Positions 1 to 9,700 of a stretch of DNA of 32,515 nucleotides are shown piece by piece; position 1 is the stretch's first letter, and the number at the start of each line of letters is the position of its first letter. Source of the DNA: Ahrensia sp. R2A130 (lineage in GTDB: Bacteria > Pseudomonadota > Alphaproteobacteria > Rhizobiales > Rhizobiaceae). The DNA is taken from NCBI RefSeq assembly GCF_000179775.1, contig NZ_AEEB01000059.1, positions 1 through 32,515 on the forward strand, read 5' to 3'. The notes beneath the pieces are model-generated. The model did no database searches, had not been told where the DNA came from, and saw only the letters and a program-made list of their open reading frames with translations. Both the position numbers and the translations under genes were made by a program.

Positions 1-765
1 ATGTCCGCGCTGTTCGGCTATCAGCCTGAACTCGATCTGGCGGGCAATGACACGATCTACGGTGCGATCCGCTATGACGACCAACGGCGACCGCTGTCGG
101 AGATCATCCGCCCGACCTATTTTGACGGGCTGGACCTCGTGCCGGGCAATCTGGAGTTGCAGGAGTTTGAACACACCACGCCGCGCATGTTGGCCACCCG
201 CAAAAAAGGCAGCGACGACGTGTTGTTCTTCGCCCGCGTGCAGCAGGCGATCGCTTCGGTTTCGGACAATTACGATGTGGTGGTGCTGGATTGCCCTCCA
301 CAGCTTGGCTTCCTCACCCTTGGCGCGCTTTGTGCGGCCACCTCGGTGCTGGTGACGATCCATCCGCAAATGTTGGACGTGGCATCCATGAGCCAGTTTC
401 TGTTCATGACCGCTGATCTGCTGGCCGTTGTGCGCGAAGCCGGTGGCACTCTGGATTTCGATTTTCTGCGTTATCTTGTGACGCGCTACGAACCAGCCGA
501 CGGGCCGCAAACGCAAATCGCCGGTTTCCTGCGCGCGCAATTCGGTGACCGTGTGCTGACCAATGCCATGGTGAAATCGACCGCCATATCGGATGCGGGT
601 CTGTCCAAGCAGACGCTCTATGAAGTGGGTCGCGAGAACTTTTCACGCAACACCTATGACCGTGCCATGGAGGCTTTGACAGCTGTCAACGAGGAGATTG
701 AAACCTTGATCCGCGACAGCTGGGGCAGGGGTGCCGTTACCAAAACATCGGGAGGGCAGGGGTGA
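1..765 (+). CDS. repA: RepA, C-terminal part (continues from the window end)
   Basis: This is the distal 254 codons of the ParA-family partition ATPase of a repABC plasmid; the first 153 codons lie at 32057-32515. The Walker B strand VVVLDCPP is at residues 93-100 of this part (about 246-253 of the joined protein), followed by QLGFLTL, typical of ParA/RepA proteins. The ATG at base 1 is an internal Met codon, not a start: the preceding codons at the window end read DLDPQAS, the conserved ParA A' motif, and the frame runs straight on. RepA with ADP/ATP drives plasmid segregation along the nucleoid and represses its own operon. The TGA is at 763-765; repB starts 106 bases later. A parS-like palindrome lies inside this coding region at 676-689. 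Confidence 0.95.
   Translation: MSALFGYQPELDLAGNDTIYGAIRYDDQRRPLSEIIRPTYFDGLDLVPGNLELQEFEHTTPRMLATRKKGSDDVLFFARVQQAIASVSDNYDVVVLDCPPQLGFLTLGALCAATSVLVTIHPQMLDVASMSQFLFMTADLLAVVREAGGTLDFDFLRYLVTRYEPADGPQTQIAGFLRAQFGDRVLTNAMVKSTAISDAGLSKQTLYEVGRENFSRNTYDRAMEALTAVNEEIETLIRDSWGRGAVTKTSGGQG
676..689. promoter_or_regulatory. parS: parS-type palindrome inside repA
   Basis: A perfect 14-bp palindrome TTGACAGCTGTCAA lies within the repA 3' coding sequence. With its flanks it reads TTTGACAGCTGTCAAC, one base off the repABC centromere pattern GTTNNNNGCNNNNAAC. RepB (ParB) would bind here. The same 14-mer occurs at four other places in the window. Confidence 0.75.
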
Positions 766-783
766 TGTTGCGTGCGCACAGAA

Positions 784-797
784 TTGACAGCTGTCAA
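784..797. promoter_or_regulatory. parS: parS-type palindrome in the repA-repB gap
   Basis: A perfect TTGACAGCTGTCAA palindrome in the 106-base spacer between repA and repB. The repA-repB gap is one of the known positions of centromere sites in repABC plasmids, so this is the most canonical parS copy here. Confidence 0.8.
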
Positions 798-871
798 ATC
801 TCTCCCCGCTTCGGCTGGGTGGCACAGGTTGGTGCGATGATGATTCTATTTGATGTTACGGGAGACGCCCG

Positions 872-1831
872 ATGAGTCGTAAACCTACAGACCGCCGCGA
901 TGCGCTGAAGGCCATGTTTGCCGGTGAGAGTGATGGGACAGAGCCGCAAGCGGAAACTAAAGCCCCCACGCGTGCCGGCGCGGTCAAGGCAATGGGCCTG
1001 CAACTGGGGTCGCTGGAACGTAAACTGGACGATGCGGCGGGGCAGGGGGAGCGCATCGTTGAGCTCGATCCTGACCTGATCGACAGCGCTTTCGTCGCCG
1101 ACCGGCTGGCAGGCACCGAACCGGGTGATGATGGGTTTGCCGAGCTGGTGGAATCCATCCGTGATGGCGGCCAGCAGGTGCCGGTTCTGGTGCGGCCAAA
1201 CCCGGACGAAAAGAAACGTTTTCAGGCAGCCTATGGCCATCGCCGCATCGCGGCCTGTCGTGAAGCGGGCATTGCCGTGAAAGCGATCATTCGCGATCTG
1301 TCGGACGGTGAGCTGGTGTTGGCGCAGGGACGTGAAAATGCGCTGCGCCGCGATTTGTCCTTCATCGAGAAAGCACGCTTTGCCGCCCAACTTGTCACCA
1401 TGGATTTTTCCCGCGCCGATATTCAACGCGCGCTGGCGCTTCACGCAGCAGACATGACGCGGATGCTGGCGGTCGCTTCCTCGGTGCCCGCATGGGCGGC
1501 CACAGCAATCGGCCCCGCACCCAAAGCGGGCCGCGCCCGCTGGCAGCAATTGGCCAAGGCGCTGGACACGGCACCGGCACGGGCCAAAGCGCGCAAAATT
1601 ATCACCAGCGGACCGTTCAAAGGCGAGGGGAGCGACGCCCGTTTCGCCCGCGTGTTGGACGCCGTCACAGTTACAAATAAGCCCGACGCCGAGACGCTGA
1701 AGAACGCTGCGGGCAGGGGGGTCGCCACGATCTCCGGCTCACCGGCGCGCCCCACCATCACCATAGACAGCAAGGCTGCCCCCGCCTTGCTCGACGCCAT
1801 CCGGAACCTGATTGCCAACCATAAAGATTAG
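872..1831 (+). CDS. repB: RepB, ParB-family centromere-binding protein
   Basis: A 319-residue partition protein that binds the parS palindromes and is recruited by RepA to segregate the plasmid. The ParB/Srx-like N-domain is visible: the YGHRRIAA box at residues 121-128 and the GRENALRRDLSFIEKA helix region at 153-168. A helix-turn-helix follows around residues 178-200 (FSRADIQRALALHAADMTRM). The length is usual for RepB. The ATG is preceded by GGGAG with about 8 bases of spacing. It lies between repA and repC in the canonical order. Translation from the operon promoter upstream of repA is expected. Confidence 0.95.
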   Translation: MSRKPTDRRDALKAMFAGESDGTEPQAETKAPTRAGAVKAMGLQLGSLERKLDDAAGQGERIVELDPDLIDSAFVADRLAGTEPGDDGFAELVESIRDGGQQVPVLVRPNPDEKKRFQAAYGHRRIAACREAGIAVKAIIRDLSDGELVLAQGRENALRRDLSFIEKARFAAQLVTMDFSRADIQRALALHAADMTRMLAVASSVPAWAATAIGPAPKAGRARWQQLAKALDTAPARAKARKIITSGPFKGEGSDARFARVLDAVTVTNKPDAETLKNAAGRGVATISGSPARPTITIDSKAAPALLDAIRNLIANHKD

Positions 1832-1887
1832 GCGATTGGCTTCGGTAACTTTCGATTAACCATAAGGAGACGGACAGACCCGCAATA

Positions 1888-1943
1888 GAAAAAGGCCTCC
1901 CAAAACGCGCACGTTCCGGAAAGCCCCTTTCGTCTGTAGCAAG
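1888..1943 (-). ncRNA. Probable counter-transcribed RNA (ctRNA) repressing repC
   Basis: Inferred from position and signals. repABC plasmids carry a small antisense RNA of roughly 50-60 nt between repB and repC that limits RepC synthesis and sets incompatibility. Here the - strand has a TTGACA hexamer (1976-1971) as -35, a poor -10 about 17 bases on (near 1953-1948), and a factor-independent terminator ending at 1889-1893. That predicts an RNA of about 55 nt. The exact 5' end is not determined, and the weak -10 is the main doubt. Confidence 0.6.
1889..1925 (-). terminator. Intrinsic terminator of the predicted ctRNA
   Basis: On the - strand GGCTTTCC (1925-1918) pairs with GGGAGGCC (1901-1894), an 8-bp stem including two G-U pairs with a 16-base loop. 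It is followed directly by TTTTT (1893-1889). In repABC ctRNAs this hairpin is both the terminator and the antisense kissing loop. Confidence 0.65.
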
Positions 1944-1975
1944 GCAAGGTGAATCAATTTCCGACTCCGCTGTCA

Positions 1976-1993
1976 AGGGCACGTTAGTGCCCT
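1976..1993 (+). promoter_or_regulatory. Perfect hairpin in the repC leader
   Basis: AGGGCAC, a GTTA loop, then GTGCCCT: a perfect 7-bp stem with a tetraloop. It lies upstream of repC and abuts the predicted ctRNA promoter. No U-run follows on the + strand, so it is more likely a structural element of the repC leader, of the kind that switches when the ctRNA binds, than a terminator by itself. Confidence 0.5.
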
Positions 1994-2113
1994 CGCCACT
2001 GCGTCTGACGCTTATGTGTCGTTCGTGGCTGGAGACTTGCACGCAAATTTTTGGGTGTTTGTCAGCGTCGAGTAACCGCTGAACCCTTTCGGCTGCGGTG
2101 CCGGTAAAACGCT

Positions 2114-3550
2114 ATGGAACATTCTCGTCACACGACGACACCCTTTCGCTCGCCCTTTGATGGCGCATTGTTTGCAGCCCAAGCGAGGCTGAAAGAGCAA
2201 CAGAAAGCAGAGCAGGGGAACAATGAGCGTGGCTCTTTCGACAAGTGGCAATTGCTGCGGGCGCTGACACAGGCGCGGATTGCATTTGCATTGTCCGACC
2301 GCACGATCACCGTGCTGGAGGCGCTGCTGTCGTTTCACCCGTCCAAACAGCTGGATGGCTCACAGCCGATTATCGTGTTTCCCTCCAACGCTGAACTCGG
2401 TTTGAGAACGCGGGGCATGGCACCAGCGACCCTGCGCCGTCATATCGCTACGCTGGTCCATACAGGCCTCGTAACGCGCCGTGACAGCCCCAACGGCAAA
2501 CGCTACGCCGCCCGCGATACGGACGGACAGATCGCGGAGGCTTACGGCTTCGATCTCGCCCCGCTGGCGCTTGCGGCCACCGATATTCATGAAGCTGCCG
2601 AACAGGCAGAACGTGCCGCGCGCGCCCTGCGGCGCATGCGGGCGACCATCACCTGCCACCTGCGGGACATCCGCAATATCGTCGATGCCGGCCTGTCGGA
2701 ACGTGAGGACCAGACGGACACATGGTCAGCCCTTGCTGATGATCTGGGCGGGCTCTCCGGCCGCTTGCCGCGCAACGCGACGTTGGAGGAGTTGGAACCC
2801 CGCCGCGAAGGCCTCGCCCGTCTCCACGTTTTCGTCGAACGCGCCTGGTTGGACGGCTGTAACAGCGCGGATCTTGATGCTCATGCAGAGAAACAAAACA
2901 AAGAAGTGAGCGCCAATGACGTCATTATCGAGCGCCACATTCAGAATTCAAAAGCAGAACCCAATCTGATTAAGAGCCAAGAGAAGGCGCAGAAGCGTGA
3001 GACCGAGCAGCATAGTGAAAACAGCTCCGGTCGAAGCACTGCAATTGATGAAATGGCCTGTAAAGATTGGAAACCTGAAGCGTCATATGCGCCGGAGGTA
3101 AAGTCGCTGAACGCCGACCCACGGAGAAATGAAACCGGGGGTGATGGGGAAGGGGGCCGCCGCGATTCCGGACCTGCTCAATCAACCGAACGCGCAGACG
3201 GGTCTGTCGATGTTGGGCCGGAACGGTTGACGCGCCTCGCTACGCCGGGCCTTGCTTCCGTGCTGTCCACCTGCCCGCAGATCATCGCCTATGGTGGGGG
3301 CAATATCAGAAACTGGCAGGACATGATGGCCGCTGCCGACCTGGTCCGCACGATGCTCGGTGTCTCACCATCAGCGTGGAAGCGGGCCGTCTCGATCATG
3401 GGTCAAATGGCGGCTGCAACCGTGATCGCGGCGATGCTCGAACGTGCCGAGGAGATCAAATCTCCCGGTGGCTACCTGCGCGCACTCACCGGTCGCGCAG
3501 AAGCCGGACAGTTCACGCTAGCCCCGATGTTGAAGGCGTTGGGGGCATGA
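2114..3550 (+). CDS. repC: RepC replication initiator
   Basis: A 478-residue initiator that binds the origin lying within its own gene. The N-terminal winged-helix domain is recognisable (FDKWQLLRAL near residue 42; VFPSNAELGLRTRGMAPATLRRHIATLV around 89-116, with the RRDSPNGKRYA turn after it). A variable hydrophilic linker (about 265-355) precedes the C-terminal domain (LSTCPQIIAYGGGNIRNW, then GGYLRALTGRAEAGQF near the end). It is somewhat longer than many RepC proteins because of the linker. It sits 282 bases after repB, the space used by the ctRNA. No strong Shine-Dalgarno precedes the ATG, which fits low, RNA-controlled expression. Confidence 0.94.
   Translation: MEHSRHTTTPFRSPFDGALFAAQARLKEQQKAEQGNNERGSFDKWQLLRALTQARIAFALSDRTITVLEALLSFHPSKQLDGSQPIIVFPSNAELGLRTRGMAPATLRRHIATLVHTGLVTRRDSPNGKRYAARDTDGQIAEAYGFDLAPLALAATDIHEAAEQAERAARALRRMRATITCHLRDIRNIVDAGLSEREDQTDTWSALADDLGGLSGRLPRNATLEELEPRREGLARLHVFVERAWLDGCNSADLDAHAEKQNKEVSANDVIIERHIQNSKAEPNLIKSQEKAQKRETEQHSENSSGRSTAIDEMACKDWKPEASYAPEVKSLNADPRRNETGGDGEGGRRDSGPAQSTERADGSVDVGPERLTRLATPGLASVLSTCPQIIAYGGGNIRNWQDMMAAADLVRTMLGVSPSAWKRAVSIMGQMAAATVIAAMLERAEEIKSPGGYLRALTGRAEAGQFTLAPMLKALGA
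2880..3110. other. AT-richer stretch in repC, candidate origin region
   Basis: Within repC the sequence becomes visibly richer in A/T around 2880-3110 compared with its flanks, and encodes the hydrophilic linker of RepC. In studied repABC plasmids the origin lies inside repC, in an AT-rich segment. This placement is inferred from composition only; no iterons or DnaA boxes were confirmed. Confidence 0.35.
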
Positions 3551-3737
3551 CAATATAGCTCTCGCCGAATTCCTGAAGTAGCGAGAACAATCTCATGGAT
3601 ATAGTGCGCCGTGATGAATTAAGCAGCTCGTTGCTTGACGAAAATTCCGATTTGCGTTCTGTTTAACTATCTTGGGAGGGATGAAGACGGAGCAGGGGCG
3701 TGCTCACGTTTGAGCCCGGCATACGGGCTGGATTGGC

Positions 3738-6700
3738 ATGACGAAGAATACTGGCGTCGGTAACGATGGTGCGACTGATAAACCCGACCCGAAACTTGTT
3801 GCCGAGAACGATGCTCAAAGGGCTGCACGTGAACTTCGGCGTTGGCCTTACACCCTCACGGGTATCGATGAAACACTCGATACCGGTCTGATCGGTGCGC
3901 GCGGTCGTCAAATTCTTTATCAGGCGCTGAGCAATAACAATCTGGTGGCCTTCGTAGGCTCCGGTGTGCCGATGGCCTACGGGCGCTTGTCGTGGAACGG
4001 CTGGCAGGATCAGCAACTTGGCCGCATTGATCATCAAGCAACGCAGTTCGGTAAATGTGCCGACGCGCTGATCGCGTGGCTCGAGTGTTTTCTCGATTGT
4101 ACGCTATGGCTGCAATCGGAGTTGCAGAAAGTTTCTGCAAAAAAAGACATTCGAGGCGGGTGGTCCGCGCTGGACCCCGATCCACTGATGACGATAAACG
4201 CGCGCGTTTCCGTGTTGCAGCATCGGCGCGATCTCTTAGACATCCGTAAACGAGAAATTGCCGGGCTGCAGGTGACTTTCAAGCATATGCGCGACGAGTC
4301 GGATGGATTCGGCGGTGAGTTACCCCCCGTACGCTTTCAAGTGGCTCAGCAGCTTCACGATCTATTGCGTCAGAGCTCCGATCTGCTGGATTTAAAAAAA
4401 CGCGACGGGTTCATGTGGATGAGCCTGAAGGAGAATTTTCTTAAGCTGAAAGAGGATGATGGTTCGGACCGGGAAGCTGTCACGAAGAACTGGAAAGACG
4501 ATCGGGCGAAGAGTGGGGCCTCACACCTTATGTACGATCGTGGTCCATTTGCTCCACCAGTGAATGTGAGAAAAGGTTGGCGACAGAAAAACCGGGATCT
4601 GGTTGTTCAGCTGATAAACCTATTGGACGAGGTGAGTAAGCTGGGGTCAGCAGACCTTCTTGAAACTAAAGCTATGTTGTGGGCGGACTTGGCGTTTACC
4701 TATGCCAAAATGCGACATCGATATGTAAAGCTGTCAGGCCAGCCGCAGTCACAACTGCCATTTGCAGATGTTGCAAAGATGCTGCTTGTCGACGAAGCGC
4801 CTCATGCGGCTCGCATCCTGAGGGACGGCCTTGCTTACGGAACAGACAAAGGTAGGGGCAAGCTGAATACGGCGTCGGACTCTAAAGAGTACCGGATTCA
4901 AAAAATTCTCCTGGACCGTGATCCGACCTTCGATGAGAAGGCATTGCGTCGGGATTTTCTGCTTATGCGCGATCAGGAGCGCGGTGGAACCAAGCGGTTT
5001 TCACTGCTCGGGCATTTCAAGTCTGAGGTGGTGAAAGATCTGGCTGCAGCCAGCGATGAGGCTGTGAACGGACTGCCGGAGCAGAGCAGGGCCCGTTGGC
5101 GTTTACTCATGGAAGCAGCTGGAGACGCGGTTACCCGCGAAAACCATGATGAAGGCGGTACCGTGCCACCGCGCCAATTCGTGTCGCCGGTCCATCGCTA
5201 TGTCGTTGGAGCAATCTACTGCCTGTATGAAAACCCCTATGAGGCCTTGGGCAAGGACGATGGAGGCGACAAGGGTCTTAAAAAAGTGGAAGAAGAAGGT
5301 TCGTTGCTGAGCCCCTTACGTCACCATGAAGAGGTTAAGGCCGATGACTTTCAGTCGAGGCTTTCTCTCGTGGAACCGGAACTCGACCCGCTGCGAAAGC
5401 TGGCTTTGCCGCTTGGCATCAACCGTTATCTGACGCTCAACTATGACTTCGAAATCGAACGGCTTTTTGAAGATCGTGCATATTCGGGGCTCGGGGAACC
5501 GGAATTGATCGATGGCGAGGCTGGAAAGCTGTTGCCACGTGAAGCCTCCCGTAGTGACGGGTTGGGCGGTCGTGTGGTTGACCGGGCTTTCGAGCGGGAG
5601 CGTGCTGACGAGTTGATCGGTTTCGCACTGGACACAGAAACGGCTGATGCCAGCGTGTTCCATCTGCATGGACAGGCGACGTTGGAGGGTAAGCTGGTCG
5701 TCACCGAACGCGATTACATGAACATGTATCTGCGCGAGGATGCCGACACCGATACAGTCAATGAATCCATCCGAACCGCGTTTTCATCCGGACCTATGCT
5801 GTTTCTCGGTCTGGGCATGCAAGAGGCCGATATCCTACGGCCGTTCCGCCAGTTTATGAGCAACGATGCGCGGGCAAGGGCGCGCCACAACGTGGCGATG
5901 CTGGCAGCCACCGGCAGCCGTTCAAAGCGGGCCTCGCGGGCCGGCACACTGTTTTTGCGCTACGGCGTTCATGCCGTGGATTTCGGTGACGCCACGGTTG
6001 AGATGGGGCAGGAAGTTAAAAATCCCGACGAAACAAAAAAGGGTTTCGTGGCAGAATTTGACTGGCTGCACCGCTTCGCCACGTTGCAAAGAACGTTGAA
6101 AGACGACGCAGATATGCGCAGCACGGTGCTGGTGAAAATGCTGGAATACCACGACGGTGATACCGCTGAAGACGATAAAAAGAAGGCGGAGAAAGCCGTT
6201 GCGGATGTCATATCCCGCTTCGAAGATCCAGCTGGTAACCCGTTCTTTCTGGAGGGGGATCCAATCGGGAAACTTTTGGCGTTGGATGCTGCGCTAGGCG
6301 TTCACACAGGTGTATTAGAGCGTTCGCCGGTCAAAGATGAAGGTGGTCAACTTAAGTCCGCTGGTGTCGAAGAATCAAATGAGCGCTCCGCATTGGCGCT
6401 TCTGTTTGGACTCGACCGTAAGCCTTTATTTCGTGAAGTGGACGATGAAACACGTAAGAAAAAGGCAAAAAAACTGCTCGAACTCATCAATGAATGCGGC
6501 TCTATCGCAAAAATCCGCTTTGAAGGTGACATGGCCCAAGGTGAGAGCCGGAAGGGGCGCGGCTCGCAATTTGGTAACCGCCCGTTGCGTTTTGAGCGAG
6601 CGGCTATGGCAACACTGGTTAAGATGTACCTCTACGATGATTTTTGGTCCTGTCTGAAAACCACATGCGGTCTGGGTGAGGATGCGGTCATCGACCCAAA

Positions 6701-9700
6701 GGTGTTTTTGACAGAATTTATCAAGAGCATTGAATGCTTTAACGGTTCGTTTCGAAATGAAATTCGAACTTTGCTCCGCTCATCGATCCGTGACCTGCGG
6801 GCGCGCGGAATTATGTTCGACGGTGCGTTGAATGCGGCGTTGACATCGGCCCAGACCGAGACGCTGGACGCGCTGCATGATGACTGGCGGTTATGGCAGG
6901 AGCGTTGGGCGCTAAGCCCGCCGCACCGGGTGGCCAATTTCGCCCGTGAATCGCCCCCGGTTGCAGATGTCATTGCGATGATGCATGGCGTCGACAGGGT
7001 GCTGGTGCCCACCAGCTACCTGCGCCACGACGTTGAAAACATCATCACTTCCTTTCCTGGACGAGTCGAGATTCACGACTGGAAGCCGGTGCCTCTGCCT
7101 GAAACAGGTGACCCCTCCAGGCCGACTGGAGTGCGGGCCTTTGACCATTTTTTGCTCGCACTGCAGAACCGCACGAGGATCGATGCTTCAACGTCATACA
7201 ATGCCAAGAAGGCTCAGAATAAACACGGCACGGACTCGGAAGAGGGAGAGGGAGAAAAAATTCCCGCCCTGCAGAATGGCCGACGCTATCATCTCGTGGC
7301 GGCCAACCGTGGCATCGGCAAGGGCTCGTTTCTTGCCGCCTTCTATGCCCGCATCGGGCTGGGACAATATATTGCAAGCTCGTGGTCGGAAGCTACTGAT
7401 ACGCCACCCACCTATCTCAGCGCACTTTTCGCCAATCTGAGTTTCTCATCAGAAGTGGCATCGAACTACGATTCCATCATTCAGGCTCTGAGCGAGCACT
7501 GTGCGGTGCTGGAATGGATTTTCGATAAGTGCGCAGAAGGCGATTCAAATGACATCCCGCAGCTTTTTGCTGTTGCCATAGCTGCACGACAGTCACGGCA
7601 ACACATCGATGTCCGCAAAGACAATGACTTCAATGAACTCCAGAAATTTTATTATCTTGAAGCCTTCAAGCGCAATTGTCAGTCGCTGAACGATCAGCTC
7701 GACATCCAAACAGAAGGCACGATTGGTAGATATCTGCACAACATGCTCAAGCCGCTTCCGCGCATTGAGCGGTTGCGCGCAGTGCTGAATCGTATTGAGC
7801 ACTACGCCGGTAAGATCGCCGAAGAAGAGGTAGAAGGCGTTCAGGTTCCACCGCCGCGTTTCATCCTTACCATCAATGCAGCCGAGCTTTTGTTCCACCG
7901 CACCAAGGGCGGCGGCAGCGGATTTGTGAAGAACCGCGAAATCTACCAGTTTCTTGAACTGCTCACGGGACGTGGTGTCCGTGGTGTACCCTTCGATCTG
8001 GTGATCATCGCCAATGAGGCCTATCTGGGCGAACCTCTGATCGCGCGCCAACGCGATGAAAACGAAGATAGTGGCAGCGATCCGGCTGCTTTGCGCGACC
8101 CCAACCCGCTGACATTCGTGCCCATGGTGCGCGAGAATATTTCGTTGAGCGGGATTACGAATGTGCGCCGCCGCGAGGTGGGATCACGCATCGATCTTGC
8201 AAAGTTGACCGAAGCAGGGCCGTTACCGGACCGTATGGGCAACATGGTCAATGGTTCACAGGCCCATGGTGCGGTCGATGTGGAGATCGACCCGGGTAAC
8301 ATCAACAGCGAACACTACCCCATCACGACACAGGACACATGCAACGTCCATTTTGCCCGCATGATGTCGCCTGAAAATTTTCTGATCGATAATTTCCCTG
8401 TCCTCGCCTGCCTGCTGTTCATCAAATATGCGACCCATCCCAAGCAGGGCACCCGTTCCCAGCAAGAGTATGAGAAAGCTAAAAAAGCCGCTGCCGAAGT
8501 TAAGAAGAAGATCGAAGAAACCAGTCGGGATACCTGGCCCGTTCTGAGCGAAAACCGGACGTTTAACAGCGCTGACCGGAAATCGAACGAGTTCGTTCTC
8601 AACATCAACGACAAGACGTTTAAAAGCCTTGTTGAAGCAATCAAACCGGCCTTCACGGAACTACACCGTACAGAGCTCGGTCTTCACGAAATCGGAACTT
8701 CCCGTCACCGCGATGCCTTGCGGGATGCTCTGCGCGAGCGGTATCGTGAGGACCGCCAGTCGCTGCGCGAATGGCAGCAGATCCGCAACAAACTCAGCGG
8801 CAACCGGTTCTGCATGACCATCATTTTGGCGGCGGCTGAATGGACTGCCATTGCAGGTGCGGAAAGCGCTTCCTTCGATGCGGATAATGACAAGCCTTGG
8901 CAGGACACGCAGATGCTGGCCGCTGCAAACAGTGCAGAAGACTTCATCCGCTCCACTGCAGATGCTGTGGGCGCCACAGGACTGGACCGTCGCGAAGGCG
9001 TGGTGCTGCACCATGTGCTTGATGCCTATGAGCCTTTGCACCGGGTCGGTGTTCCCGCCGTTGATATGCGGTTGCACCATATCCTGCTGCGCCATCTGGC
9101 TGTTATCGGCACGCCGACCAGCGTCGATGTGCTGGTGCGTGCGCCGCAGATGCGGAAATATTTCGACACGCTTCCCTCGCCACCGGTATTGCCGCGCAGC
9201 CTGTTGATCCTGCAGGCGCTCGACGCATTGGTTCGCCGTGGTCTTGTCTTCCAAATCGCCCCGCATCCGCGACTAAAACGGTTGGACAAGATGCTGAAGC
9301 AGCCGAAAACCGGCGAAGAAAAACTTCATAAAGCGCATTTCGGTAACCGCGAGCCCGACAATGAAGCCCGCTACGCTTTGCACCGGCTGGTGCAACTTCA
9401 CGTGATGCGCAAGCTGGGTGCCGAACCCTACGAGTTTGGCGAACTTAACCCGTTTGCGCCGTCGCTGTTCGCCTCCATGCCGGCCGAACTGCCGCGTCTC
9501 AACTACGAAGGCTATAGTTTTCTCAATGAGCTGGTGTCCAGCTTAAGCCAGTACCCCGACACATCTTTGAAAGACCCGGCTAGCGGTCGCTGGGTGTTCG
9601 ATAAGGCACCGACCGCGACACGGGTGCAGGCCTTGCGGGCAGCTTTGTCGATTGTTCGTTCGTCTTTTTCAGTCGCTGTGGTGTCGCGCTTCGATGATTA

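Noticed and set aside
3681..3713. Ten-codon leader peptide before the SIR2-STAND gene
   Set aside because: GGGAGGG abuts the ATG with no spacing, so it would not act as a normal ribosome-binding site, and nothing else supports translation.
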